Below are positions 9,204 through 17,650 of a stretch of 64,000 nt of DNA, piece by piece. The stretch lies in NCBI RefSeq assembly GCF_003704105.1, contig NZ_QUOQ01000002.1, positions 186,001 to 250,000 of the forward strand, given 5' to 3'. The stretch is from Brevundimonas lutea. GTDB taxonomy: Bacteria; Pseudomonadota; Alphaproteobacteria; Caulobacterales; Caulobacteraceae. Below the pieces are notes generated by a model. The model was given only the letters and a program-made list of their open reading frames with translations. It had not been told where the DNA came from and searched no databases. Position numbers and translations under genes: made by a program. Every line of letters begins with the position of its first letter. The first letter of the stretch is position 1.

Positions 9204-10039
9204 GGCGCCAGAAGGGTCACGGTCGCGAGGGTCTCGCCCGGCCGGGCGTCGTCGTCGCGATAGATCAGGGTCAGGGGCTCGCCGGGCGCGACCGCTTCGG
9301 CCAGGGGAGCCACCACGGTGCGGCGCTCGACCTCGGGATAGACGGCCACGCCGCGCACCAGGCCGACGACGCGGCCGTCGCGACCCTGGCCGGCCCGGAT
9401 CTCGACGTCGCCATAGACGGAATTGGCGCCCAGCCGCACCAGATCCAGCGCGACGCCGCCCTGGCCGCCGACTTCGGAGGCGGGACGGAACACGGGGTTC
9501 TCGATGGCGGCGCGGGCATCGGCGACGCCGTCACGCACGATGACGGGAATGGAAACGCTGAACAGGGCGACGACCCTCAGCGCCACGTCGTCACCGGTTT
9601 CGACGGCGGCCTGCTCGGCGGTGAAGCCGGCGTCTTCGGGCGGCAGGGCGGTGACGGTCAGATGGGTGCGGCGCTCTGCGGCCTCGCCGGCGCCGGGACG
9701 GGCGCGCACGCGGATGGCCTGGCTCTGGCGCGGCGCCAGGGTGATGCGTCGCGGCGTGTGCTGGACCAGCTCCAGCGCCGAGGCGATCGGCTGCTCGGGA
9801 TGATCGGCGGCGGCGGCGATCTGGCCGTCCGGCAGCATGACACGATCAACCAGCTCCACCGTATAGGTCGCCGGCTCATCGCCCTGATTGAAGACATAGA
9901 CGGTGGCGGTGCGTTCGCCGGGGCCGAACACGACCCGCTTGGGCGAGATGTTCAGGTCGGCGCCCACCTGCGCCACGGCCTGTCCGGACAGCGCCAGGCC
10001 CAGGGTCAGGGCGGCGGCGGCGATCAGGGTTCTGAACAT
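9200..10039 (-). CDS. Periplasmic fimbrial chaperone (PapD-like)
   Basis: A 279-residue protein. The start was set at the ATG at 10039 because it is preceded by a GGAG site and opens a clean signal peptide, MFRTLIAAAALTLGLALSGQ; the frame upstream is not needed. The mature part begins LNISPKRVVFGPGERTATVY, the first strands of a PapD-type immunoglobulin domain, followed by YVFNQGDEPATYTVEL and the basic strand RITLAPRQSQAIRVRARPG. A second domain (about 165-279) ends with LTLIYRDDD. It should hold subunits folded in the periplasm and hand them to the usher. It overlaps the usher gene by 4 bases. Confidence 0.85.
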   Translation of the reverse strand: MFRTLIAAAALTLGLALSGQAVAQVGADLNISPKRVVFGPGERTATVYVFNQGDEPATYTVELVDRVMLPDGQIAAAADHPEQPIASALELVQHTPRRITLAPRQSQAIRVRARPGAGEAAERRTHLTVTALPPEDAGFTAEQAAVETGDDVALRVVALFSVSIPVIVRDGVADARAAIENPVFRPASEVGGQGGVALDLVRLGANSVYGDVEIRAGQGRDGRVVGLVRGVAVYPEVERRTVVAPLAEAVAPGEPLTLIYRDDDARPGETLATVTLLAP

Positions 10040-10089
10040 CTTGGTCTCCGTCTCAGCCCCCGAGGGGACATGATGGCCGCGCACGCCTT

Positions 10090-10132
10090 GGCCGGAGGTT
10101 AACCCGAGGGGAGAAGGGTCAAGCCTCCGGCC
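10090..10132 (-). terminator. Intercistronic stem-loop between major subunit and chaperone genes
   Basis: GGCCGGAGG at 10090-10098 is the perfect inverse of CCTCCGGCC at 10124-10132. Inside the loop TTAACCC and GGGTCAA can extend the stem with one mismatch. No T-tract follows, so it looks like an mRNA processing or partial-stop structure. Such hairpins often set a high ratio of major pilin to assembly factors. That role is inferred. Confidence 0.5.
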
Positions 10133-10157
10133 GCGGCGCCCCCGCGACCCCGGACGC

Positions 10158-10700
10158 TTAGTTGTAAGCGGCCGAAACGGTGAAGCTGCCGGTGTAGACG
10201 CCGCTGGGCGAGGTCGAGGCGACCGGCACCGAGCCGCCGACGCGGAAGCTGAGCGAACCGGCCGAGCCGAGGCTGTTCGACAGGGTCTGGGCGGCGGCCG
10301 AGCCCGACAGGTTGTTGGTGGTGGTGACGGTCAGCACGTCCGTGCCGTTGGCCATGGTGAAGGTCGCCGGAACGGTGACCGAGACCGACTGGCCGCCTTC
10401 GCCATCGACGGTGAACTGGGCCGCCTGCGGGGTGTCGCCCGAGGACAGGCCGACCACGCCGCCGGTGACGGAGCGGGTGCCGGCGGCGGTGACCGCCACC
10501 GAACCCGAGCCCGAGGCCGGGCGGACGACGGTGCCGAAGCGCAGGTCGGCGTTCTTGGTCACGGTCAGGGGGCGGACGATGGTGATGGTGCCGGTGCCGG
10601 TGGCCGAGCCGGACGACTGGGCCAGGGCGGGGGCGGCGAAGGCGGTGGCGGCCAGGGCGGCGGCGACGGCGGCGGTGCGGGTCAGGGCGGTGCGGGTCAT
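10158..10700 (-). CDS. DUF4402 domain protein, likely major fibre subunit
   Basis: A 180-residue secreted protein. The ATG at 10700 was chosen because GGAGAG precedes it and a signal peptide ending APALAQ follows at once. The mature region has the DUF4402 order: ITIVRPLTVTKNADLRFGTV, GSVAVTAAGTRSVTGG, AQFTVDGEGGQSVSVTVP, LSFRVGGSVPV and the terminal SGVYTGSFTVSAAYN. It is Ser/Thr/Gly-rich and nearly free of Cys, as expected for an abundant surface subunit. It is first in the leftward operon and separated from the chaperone gene by a hairpin, fitting the major subunit. Confidence 0.86.
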   Translation of the reverse strand: MTRTALTRTAAVAAALAATAFAAPALAQSSGSATGTGTITIVRPLTVTKNADLRFGTVVRPASGSGSVAVTAAGTRSVTGGVVGLSSGDTPQAAQFTVDGEGGQSVSVTVPATFTMANGTDVLTVTTTNNLSGSAAAQTLSNSLGSAGSLSFRVGGSVPVASTSPSGVYTGSFTVSAAYN

Positions 10701-10967
10701 TTGGGTCTCTCCAATGCCGCGGGGGCTGCGGCGTTGGAGGGGGTGTCCTCCCAATCGCGGTGACGGTCCACGCGACGAACCCTGGAAAGGGCTGAAATCG
10801 AACCAGAGTTATAGGTTCCTCGTATAGCCAACCGAGCAGAGCAGGGCGTTATCCCGGAATGAGACAGGGCTCGGCCGAGCAACGTCATATTAAGAGTTGA
10901 TTCATCATTCTGATCATGATCGGTTTCACTCAAGTCGATCTCGGCCATTCGTGAGGTTTTCAGAGAA
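10701..10967. promoter_or_regulatory. Divergent promoter region between the fibre operon and the LuxR-type regulator
   Basis: This 267-base gap carries no convincing gene and becomes AT-richer toward the regulator. Two perfect palindromes stand out: GCTCGGCCGAGC at 10869-10880 and GATCATGATC at 10912-10921. Either could be an operator for the neighbouring regulator. A TATAAC-like hexamer reads leftward at 10808-10813, but no well-spaced -35 partner was found. The assignment as a control region is inferred from gene orientation. Confidence 0.45.
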
Positions 10968-11609
10968 TTGCGTTGGATCGTCCTCATTGTTGATGACCAT
11001 CCGCTGGTCGGCGAGGCGTTTGAGCTATCGATCCGTGCCAGTTATCCCCACCTGGATGTCGGGCGGGCGGCCTCGGCGGAGGCGGCCGAAACCTATGCGA
11101 AGAAGAACGGCGACCGCATCAAACTGGTGCTGCTTGACCTGATGCTCCCCGACGTCACTGGCTTTACGGCGGTGATGAAGCTCCAGGCGCTCCTCCCCGA
11201 CATCCCGATCGCCATCGTCTCCTCGCGCGACGACGCTCATTCCGTATCGATGGCGCGCACGTTCGGGGTCGTCGGCTATCTGTCCAAGGCGACCCCGATG
11301 GAGATGCTGGTCAGCGCCGTCGGGGCTTTCCTGAGAGGGGAGACGCTCTTCCCGGAAACGAGCGCGGCGCCAGAACCGGCCGCCATCGACTTCCAGAAGC
11401 GTCTCGCCACCCTGTCCGGCGGCCAACTGCGCGTGCTGATCGCCCTGACCGACGGCAAGCTCAACAAGCAGATCGCCCACGACCTCGACATCACCGAGGG
11501 CACGGTGAAGCAGCACCTGAACGTTATCTTCCGCAAACTGGGCGTCACAAACCGAAGCCAGGCCATCCTGGCGGCGCGGCCGTATCTGATAAGCGACGGT
11601 CGGGACTGA
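10968..11609 (+). CDS. LuxR/NarL-family response regulator
   Basis: A 213-residue two-domain regulator. The receiver has Asp9-Asp10 in IVDDHPLVGE, phosphoacceptor Asp57 in VLLDLMLPDV and Lys107 in YLSKATP. The C-terminal LuxR-type helix-turn-helix (about 146-205) contains LSGGQLRVLIALTDGKLNKQ and ITEGTVKQHLNVIFRKLGV. The only good start in frame is a TTG, and codon 9 is already the first receiver Asp, so the N-terminus must be near here. It is transcribed away from the fibre operon and has no kinase beside it. It could take phosphate from the Hpt protein at 5163. Confidence 0.88.
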   Translation: MRWIVLIVDDHPLVGEAFELSIRASYPHLDVGRAASAEAAETYAKKNGDRIKLVLLDLMLPDVTGFTAVMKLQALLPDIPIAIVSSRDDAHSVSMARTFGVVGYLSKATPMEMLVSAVGAFLRGETLFPETSAAPEPAAIDFQKRLATLSGGQLRVLIALTDGKLNKQIAHDLDITEGTVKQHLNVIFRKLGVTNRSQAILAARPYLISDGRD

Positions 11610-11733
11610 CCCTTTTTCGATCAAGTTCTCGCGACCTTTCCACCAGTCAACTTGAAGCCGCCACACACTCCGTCCAAGGAGCGCGCCTCCCCGTGTCGCC
11701 CTTCCCGTTCGCGACCGATCTTATGGCCTCCTC

Positions 11734-13938
11734 ATGTCCTTTCGCGTCGCTTTGCTGACGAGCACCTTGCTCGCCGCCCTCTTCAGTTCCCCGGCAGCGT
11801 GGGCGCAGGATGCGCAGCCCGCGCCGCCCGTTCAGCAGGATGACGCTGAGGCGGAACCGGAGGAGGAGGCGACGGAGCTCGAGGAGATCGTCGTCCAGGC
11901 GGCCCGGCCGGACATCATCACCGCCGCCGACCGGATGATCTTCGACGTGCGGAACGACCTGCAGGCCCAGACCGGATCGGTCGCTGACGTGCTTCGCAAC
12001 GTGCCGGGCGTCGAGGTCGATCTGCAGGGCAATGTCAGCCTCAGGGGAGACGGCAGCGTCGAGATCCTGATCGACGGGCGGCCCTCGGGCATGTTCCGCG
12101 GCGCCTCGCGCGCCGACGTGCTCCAGGCCATGTCCGGCGCCCAGATCGAGCGGGTCGAGGTGATGACCAATCCCTCGGCCGCCTTCAGCCCCGAAGGCAG
12201 CGGCGGCATCATCAACCTGGTCACGCGCACGCGCGCGCCCTCGGCCGCCACCGCTTCCGTCCGCGGCTCTTGGGATCTGGACGATCAGGCCAATGTTTCG
12301 GTCAGCGGCAGCCGCTCGGACCAGGGTCTGACCCTGGCCGGCGACCTCAGCGCGCGCCGCAGCACAGGCGACGGCGCTAGCGAGCGCGATCGGCGCCGTA
12401 CCGGCGAGAACGGCGAACTCATCACCGAGCTCAGCCAGTTCGACAGCCGCAGCCGGAACACCTCCGGAAACGGCCGCTTCAGCGTCGACTACGACCTGAA
12501 CGCCCGCGACCGTCTCAGCGGCGAGGTCAGTCTGCGCGGCTGGGAGGGCGAGAACCAGAGCCTGGAAACCTTCGAGCGGGCCGATGATGGGGACGTCACC
12601 GACCGCATCGCGCGCGATCAGAACGGCGCGTCGGAAAGCACCGACGCCGAGGCGCAGGTCTCGTGGCGCCGCCAGTTCGACGGCGATCAGCACGAACTGA
12701 CGGCCAGTGTGGAAGCCGAGACCGGCGGCTCCGACCGCAGCCAGGAGATCACCGCCGTCACCCTGGCCGGCGCCGAGCCCGGCTATCTGCAGCGCTTCCA
12801 ATCCGAGACCGACGAGGAAAGCTTCAGCGCCGACGTCGAATATGTCCGCCCCATGGGCGAGCGCCGCCTGCTGCGCGTCGGCTATGAGGGCGAAGTCGAG
12901 CGCGAGGACTATCGCTCGACCGGCGAGCGGGGGCCGGATGAGGGGTCGCTTGCGCCGATCGCGTCACTGACCAGCGCTTTCGACTATGAGGAATGGGTCC
13001 ACGCCGCCTACGCCACCTATGAGCGGCCGTTCGGTGATCTGGACTTCCAGGGCGGCCTTCGTCTGGAGCAGGTGGCGTTCGACCTGACCGTGCCGGGCGA
13101 GGCGGTCGCCAGCCAGGATTATTTCCGCGCCTATCCGACCGTCAATTTCGGCTATCAGCTGACGGACGGCCAGCGCCTGCGCGGCGGCTACAGCCGCCGG
13201 ATCAGCCGGCCCGGGCCGAATGACCTCAACCCGTTCACGGTCTATCTCGACCCCCAGAACCTTCGGCGCGGCAACCCGGACCTCGAGCCGGAAATCACCG
13301 ATTCCTTCGAGCTGGGTTGGCAGCTCCGCGACGGCCAGACCTTCTATTCGGTGACCGGCTATTACCGCGACAGCTCGGGCGGAATCACCGACGTGGTCGA
13401 GGACCTTGGGGACGGCGTCTTCCTGACCACGCGCCAGAATCTGGCCCAGAGCGAACGGCTCGGCGCCGAATTCATCGCCAACGGCCGCTTCGGCTCGCAG
13501 TTCACCTATAACGTCTCAGGCTCGCTCTATCGCAACGAGATCGTCACCCCGGGGATTGGAGCGCGCAGCGGGACCACGGGCTCGGCCCGCGCCTCGCTGA
13601 ACTGGCAGCCGACCGACAACGACTTCTTCCAGCTCAACGGCTTCTGGCGCGGCGAGCGGGTCGAAGCTCAGGGATCCAACGAACCCTTCGGCATTCTCAA
13701 CCTTGGCTATCGCCGCAAGGTCAGCGATGCGCTCAGCCTGGTCGTGACCGCAAATAACGTCCTGGACAGCGCCGAATTCGTCCGGGTCATCGACACCCCC
13801 GATTTTCAGGAGCGTTCCGTCAGCCGTTTCAATGAGCCGACCTTGTACGTCGGCTTCACCTATACCTTCGGCGGCGGGGATCAGCAGCGGCGACAGGATC
13901 CCGGCTTCGATTTCGACCAGGGCGGTCCCACAGCCTAG
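11734..13938 (+). CDS. TonB-dependent outer-membrane receptor
   Basis: A 734-residue protein with a signal peptide (1-24, ending PAAWAQ), an acidic spacer and a TonB-box-like stretch, ELEEIVVQAAR. The plug domain contains SVADVLRNVPGVEVDLQGNV, IDGRPSGMFRG and IERVEVMTNPSAAFSPEGSG. A long beta-barrel follows, ending in LYVGFTYTF plus a short tail. The barrel has the pattern of the OMP_b-brl_3 group often seen in Caulobacterales. The substrate is not evident from neighbours. Its stop forms the palindrome CTAG with the stop of the convergent gene at 13935. Confidence 0.9.
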   Translation: MSFRVALLTSTLLAALFSSPAAWAQDAQPAPPVQQDDAEAEPEEEATELEEIVVQAARPDIITAADRMIFDVRNDLQAQTGSVADVLRNVPGVEVDLQGNVSLRGDGSVEILIDGRPSGMFRGASRADVLQAMSGAQIERVEVMTNPSAAFSPEGSGGIINLVTRTRAPSAATASVRGSWDLDDQANVSVSGSRSDQGLTLAGDLSARRSTGDGASERDRRRTGENGELITELSQFDSRSRNTSGNGRFSVDYDLNARDRLSGEVSLRGWEGENQSLETFERADDGDVTDRIARDQNGASESTDAEAQVSWRRQFDGDQHELTASVEAETGGSDRSQEITAVTLAGAEPGYLQRFQSETDEESFSADVEYVRPMGERRLLRVGYEGEVEREDYRSTGERGPDEGSLAPIASLTSAFDYEEWVHAAYATYERPFGDLDFQGGLRLEQVAFDLTVPGEAVASQDYFRAYPTVNFGYQLTDGQRLRGGYSRRISRPGPNDLNPFTVYLDPQNLRRGNPDLEPEITDSFELGWQLRDGQTFYSVTGYYRDSSGGITDVVEDLGDGVFLTTRQNLAQSERLGAEFIANGRFGSQFTYNVSGSLYRNEIVTPGIGARSGTTGSARASLNWQPTDNDFFQLNGFWRGERVEAQGSNEPFGILNLGYRRKVSDALSLVVTANNVLDSAEFVRVIDTPDFQERSVSRFNEPTLYVGFTYTFGGGDQQRRQDPGFDFDQGGPTA

Positions 13939-14414
13939 GCCCTGCGGTCTTCGACCCCACCCGTCCGCTGGCGGCGGTCGCCGGCGCGGCGGTCCGCCCC
14001 ATCCCACGCGCCGGCCGCATGATCGCTGCGGCGACCCCCGCCGTTCAGCATCATCAGCTCCAGCCGGATTTCGATCAGCCGCTCCTCGATCATGCCCAGC
14101 ATCACCGCGATGGCGCTGAGCGCCACCAGCGCGCCGATCACGCTGAGCGGGCCATAAAGCGTGCGGCCATAGAAGACTTCGCCGATCATCAGGGCGATCA
14201 CGAACAGGCTGACCGTGGCCGAGGTCGCCCAGCAGGCCGCCATCTTCAGATTGGACAGCCGCGGCGCTCGGGCGTTGATGCGGCTCTCTGCCCCGCGGCG
14301 GTCCTTCAGTCGACGATTGAAGAGGCCCCGGCGTTCATCGCGGGCGGACCGCTGTTGGGCGGCGGGCTCGGCGAGCGGGGAGGCGGGCGTGAGGGCGAGC
14401 GTCTGATCGGTCAC
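13935..14414 (-). CDS. Hypothetical two-helix membrane protein
   Basis: A 159-residue protein starting at GTG. A basic cytosolic N-terminus (RRGLFNRRLKDRRG) leads to two membrane helices (about 60-80 and 88-110). A charged segment, EERLIEIRLELMMLNGGG, and a tail with repeated DRR triplets (ADRRAGDRRQ, EDRRA) follow. No family was recognised. It converges with the TonB receptor with a 4-base overlap of stops. Function unknown. Confidence 0.66.
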   Translation of the reverse strand: MTDQTLALTPASPLAEPAAQQRSARDERRGLFNRRLKDRRGAESRINARAPRLSNLKMAACWATSATVSLFVIALMIGEVFYGRTLYGPLSVIGALVALSAIAVMLGMIEERLIEIRLELMMLNGGGRRSDHAAGAWDGADRRAGDRRQRTGGVEDRRA

Positions 14415-14497
14415 GGCGAGGTCCTGTTCTGGGACGAAGCGACGCGCGAAGCCTAGCCGTAGTCAGATTGGCGCCCGGTTAACGCCGGCGCCGCAAC

Positions 14498-14526
14498 AAA
14501 AAAGACCGGCGTTTCCGCCGGCCTTT
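14498..14526 (-). terminator. Rho-independent terminator after rpmB
   Basis: Read leftward, a GC stem (CCGGCG paired with CGCCGG around a GAAA loop) is followed by six T residues, seen as the A-run at 14498-14503. It lies about 30 bases past the rpmB stop and fits a classic intrinsic terminator. Confidence 0.85.
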
Positions 14527-14552
14527 CGCAAAATCGCAGTGACGGTCGCCGA

Positions 14553-14849
14553 TCAGGCGGCGGTCTGCTCCGCCAGCTTGGCGCGCACCTGGCGCTTGAT
14601 GCGCTGGGCGGCGATCGACAGCTGCTCGTCGCGGGCCTTGACGATGAAGGGGTCCAGCCCACCCTTGAAGTCCAGGGTGCGCAGCGCGGCGTTCGAGATA
14701 CGCAGGCTGAAGGTCTGGCCCAGGGCCTCGGAGTGGACCTTGACCGACTTCAGCGACGGCAGGAAGCGGCGCTTGGTCTTGACGTTCGAGTGGCTGACGC
14801 GATTGCCGACCATGGGGCCGACGCCAGTGAGTTCGCAGCGACGCGACAT
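14553..14849 (-). CDS. rpmB: 50S ribosomal protein L28
   Basis: A 98-residue ribosomal protein of the large subunit. It opens MSRRCELTGVGPMVGNRVSH and continues NVKTKRRFLPSL, the L28 signature. The ATG at 14849 gives the family start and has AAGGAT upstream; the 18 residues of open frame before it are ignored. It is a single-gene unit ended by a terminator. Confidence 0.97.
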   Translation of the reverse strand: MSRRCELTGVGPMVGNRVSHSNVKTKRRFLPSLKSVKVHSEALGQTFSLRISNAALRTLDFKGGLDPFIVKARDEQLSIAAQRIKRQVRAKLAEQTAA

Positions 14850-15046
14850 CGTTCTATCCTTCGGGGCGAGGGCCGCGACGTGAAATCGCCGCGCCTGACG
14901 CATGAAACGAAAGTCGCGCGGGATCGACCCCGCGCGAGAGAGGCGGCCGTATAGGCGAAACCCGGCCTTGCCGTCAAGCGCCGCGGGGGCTGTCGAAACG
15001 GGAACCGGGCTGTTCAGCCGGCATTCAACCCCCCATCTGTAAGCCC

Positions 15047-15532
15047 ATGCCCATGACCAAGCGCCCGATCCTGACCCGTTTCCTGAGCGTCGCCCTGCCC
15101 GCCGTGGCCGGCGGCCTTATGCTGGCCGCGCCTGCCGCCTCGCTCAACGCCCAGAGTGCGCAGGCTGATACGGTCCTGCCCGGCTATTGGCGCTACACCA
15201 CCAGCGCACTGGGGGCGAAGGATACCGAAACCAAGTGCGTGCGCGCCTCCGAGATCAACCGGTTTTTCGGCGGGCTATCCACCCGCCGCTACACCTGCAC
15301 CTATCCGGTGCGTCAGGTGGGTAACGGCAACGCCCGCTTCGAAGGCAGCTGCGTCTCCAAGAGCGGCCGCCAGGTCCGCGTCCGTCTGGATGGAACCTAC
15401 CAGCCCGAGGAATTCAGCTTCCGCGGCGGCGCCTCGATCCGCGCCGCCGGCATCTGGAGCCCTTTCATCCCCGCCAGCATCACTGCCGAACGCCTCGCTG
15501 CCCAATGCCCGGCGAACGCCGAATACTTCTGA
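15047..15532 (+). CDS. Secreted DUF3617-like protein
   Basis: A 161-residue exported protein with a signal peptide (about 1-36). The mature part has VLPGYWRYTTSALGAKDTET, KCVRASEINRFFGG and a Cys pair in YTCTYPVRQVGNGNARFEGS, which fits DUF3617 periplasmic proteins that start with a PG-W motif and have spaced cysteines. Starts at 15047 and 15053 are both possible. The function of the family is unknown, and the neighbours (rpmB, MFS transporter) do not suggest one. Confidence 0.72.
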   Translation: MPMTKRPILTRFLSVALPAVAGGLMLAAPAASLNAQSAQADTVLPGYWRYTTSALGAKDTETKCVRASEINRFFGGLSTRRYTCTYPVRQVGNGNARFEGSCVSKSGRQVRVRLDGTYQPEEFSFRGGASIRAAGIWSPFIPASITAERLAAQCPANAEYF

Positions 15533-15606
15533 CCTGACTGGCCAGCGCCTGACCGCCTGTTAAGGTCGCCCGTCGCCTGATCCCGGCGACAGGGGGGGGA
15601 CGGGCA

Positions 15607-17253
15607 ATGGGCGAGACCACCGAACCGATCCGGCGCGACGACCGGCTGGTGATCCTGGCCTCCTCGGTCGGCACGGTGATCGAGTGGTACGATTTCTATC
15701 TGTACGGTTCCCTGGCCGCGATCATCACGGTCCAGTTCTTCTCGGGGGTGAACGAGACCACGGGGTTCATCTTCGCCCTGATGGCGTTCGCGGCGGGGTT
15801 CGCGGTCCGGCCGTTCGGAGCCATCGTGTTCGGCCGGCTGGGCGATCTGTGGGGACGCAAGAACACCTTTCTGGTCACCATGGTGCTGATGGGCCTGTCG
15901 ACCTTCGTGGTCGGCCTGCTGCCGTCCTATGCGGCCATCGGGGTGGCGGCGCCGATCATCCTGGTGCTGATGCGTCTGATCCAGGGGCTGGCGCTGGGCG
16001 GCGAGTACGGCGGGGCCGCCACCTATGTCGCCGAGCACGCGCCGCCCGGAAAGCGCGGCCTCTACACCAGCTTCATCCAGATCACCGCCACGGCCGGGCT
16101 GATGCTGTCCCTGGTGGTCATCCTGGGCGTCCGCCTGACGGTGGGCGAGGAGGCCTTCGCCGACTGGGGCTGGCGCATCCCGTTCCTGGTCTCGATCCTG
16201 CTCCTCGGCGTGTCCCTGTGGATCCGCCTGAGGCTGGCCGAGAGCCCGGCCTTCAAGCGCATGAAGGCCGAGGGCCGGGGCTCGACCCAGCCGCTCAAGG
16301 ACTCCTTCGGCCGCTGGCCCAATCTCCGACTGGTGCTGATCGCCCTGTTCGGCCTGGCCGCCGGTCAGGCGGTGGTCTGGTACACGGGCCAGTTCTACGC
16401 CCTGTTCTTCCTGGAGCGGGTGCTAAAGGTCGAGGCCTCGCTGGCCTACATGATGGTGGCGGCGGCCCTGCTTCTGGCCACGCCCTTTTTCGTCGTGTTC
16501 GGCTGGCTGTCGGACAAGATTGGCCGAAAGCCGATCATCCTGACCGGCTGCCTGCTGGCGGCCCTGACCTATTTTCCGCTGTTCGGCGCCCTGACCCAGG
16601 CGGCCAATCCGCGCCTGGCCGCCGCCGTCGCCTCGAGCCCCGTGACCGTCATCGCCGATCCGGCCGACTGTTCGCTGCAGTTCGATCCGATTGGCCGGGC
16701 GACCTTCGCCAGCTCCTGCGACCTGGCCAAATCCTATCTGGCCAAGGCCGGCGTCACCTATGAGACCGTGTCCGCCCCGACCGGATCGGTGGCCCAGGTC
16801 CGCATCGGCGATCAGACCATCGACAGCTTCCGGGGCGACCAGCTGCCCGTAACGCAGCTGGGTGAGCGACGCGCCGCGTGGGAAGGGGAGGTTGGAAAAA
16901 GCCTCGCGGCCGCCGGCTATCCCGCCGCCGCGGACCGAGCCCTGGTCAACGTCCCGCTGGTCGTCGGCATTCTGTTCGTGCTCGTCTTCTATGTGACCAT
17001 GGTCTACGGGCCGATCGCGGCGGCCCTGGTCGAGATGTTCCCGACGGCCATCCGCTACACCTCGATGTCCTTGCCCTATCATATCGGCAATGGCTGGTTC
17101 GGCGGCTTTCTGCCGACCACCGCCTTCGCCATCGTGGCGGCCACGGGCAATGTCTACGCCGGGCTGTGGTATCCGATCGTCATCGCCGTCCTGACCGTGA
17201 TCGTCGGCCTGATCTTCGTGCGCGAGGGCAAGGACGCGGACATCCACGCCTGA
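15607..17253 (+). CDS. MFS transporter of the metabolite:H+ symporter (MHS) family
   Basis: A 548-residue inner-membrane carrier. SSVGTVIEWYDFYLYGSLAA is the MHS helix-1 signature. GRLGDLWGRKNTF is the loop 2-3 motif, RLIQGLALGGEYGGAATYVA marks helix 4, and GWLSDKIGRKPII is the second-half repeat. A hydrophilic insert of about 95 residues (about 342-437, with two Cys) sits before the last helices and occurs in some members of this family. Relatives move dicarboxylates, shikimate or proline/betaine, but the substrate cannot be read here. A G-rich ribosome-binding site precedes the ATG. Confidence 0.92.
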   Translation: MGETTEPIRRDDRLVILASSVGTVIEWYDFYLYGSLAAIITVQFFSGVNETTGFIFALMAFAAGFAVRPFGAIVFGRLGDLWGRKNTFLVTMVLMGLSTFVVGLLPSYAAIGVAAPIILVLMRLIQGLALGGEYGGAATYVAEHAPPGKRGLYTSFIQITATAGLMLSLVVILGVRLTVGEEAFADWGWRIPFLVSILLLGVSLWIRLRLAESPAFKRMKAEGRGSTQPLKDSFGRWPNLRLVLIALFGLAAGQAVVWYTGQFYALFFLERVLKVEASLAYMMVAAALLLATPFFVVFGWLSDKIGRKPIILTGCLLAALTYFPLFGALTQAANPRLAAAVASSPVTVIADPADCSLQFDPIGRATFASSCDLAKSYLAKAGVTYETVSAPTGSVAQVRIGDQTIDSFRGDQLPVTQLGERRAAWEGEVGKSLAAAGYPAAADRALVNVPLVVGILFVLVFYVTMVYGPIAAALVEMFPTAIRYTSMSLPYHIGNGWFGGFLPTTAFAIVAATGNVYAGLWYPIVIAVLTVIVGLIFVREGKDADIHA

Positions 17254-17257
17254 GCGG

Positions 17258-17509
17258 TCACAGGCCCAGCAGACGCATCCACCAGGTCCGGCGCTCGGGC
17301 TCGAACTCAACGCGGGCCGCGCGGTCGGCGACCTCGGCGCGACGCTTCATTTCGCCGGCCAGGCCGCGCAGAACGGCCCGGTCCATGCCGAACGGCGACT
17401 TCTCTGCGGCGCGCAGCAGGTCAGCGGCGCGCGCCCTCATCTCGGCCGGCGTCTCCTGAACCTGACCGGCGAACTGGCCGGAAACGGAGTCGAACTGGGT
17501 CTCGGTCAT
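17258..17509 (-). CDS. Hypothetical small helical protein
   Basis: An 83-residue cytosolic protein. The ATG at 17509 was preferred to an upstream one because GGGGAG lies just before it. The sequence is charged and Ala/Arg-rich, with PAEMRARAADLLRAAEKSPF and a C-terminal EPERRTWWMRLLGL that could touch the membrane. No family recognised. It converges with the MFS gene, 4 bases apart. Confidence 0.66.
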   Translation of the reverse strand: MTETQFDSVSGQFAGQVQETPAEMRARAADLLRAAEKSPFGMDRAVLRGLAGEMKRRAEVADRAARVEFEPERRTWWMRLLGL

Positions 17510-17650
17510 GGCGCTCCCCTCGGGTGTCGGGAAAGGCCATGACGCAACCGATGAGAGAATAGCCAGCCGAGCGGCGCCCAATCGTCGCCAAACCGCGCCA
17601 AAGTTATAGGGTCGGGGCGATTTTCCGCCGCCTGCTTAAGGAGCTCGCCC

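Noticed and set aside
7626..9263. A 545-codon open frame on the plus strand opposite the usher gene
   Set aside because: Its translation is rich in Arg, Gln, Gly and His with no domain, and it mirrors the GC3 pattern of the usher. It is an antisense shadow.
16630..16950. Large hydrophilic insert in the MFS transporter as a possible domain fusion
   Set aside because: The insert is in frame between helices, and similar loops are known in this MHS subgroup, so it is not evidence of fusion or error.
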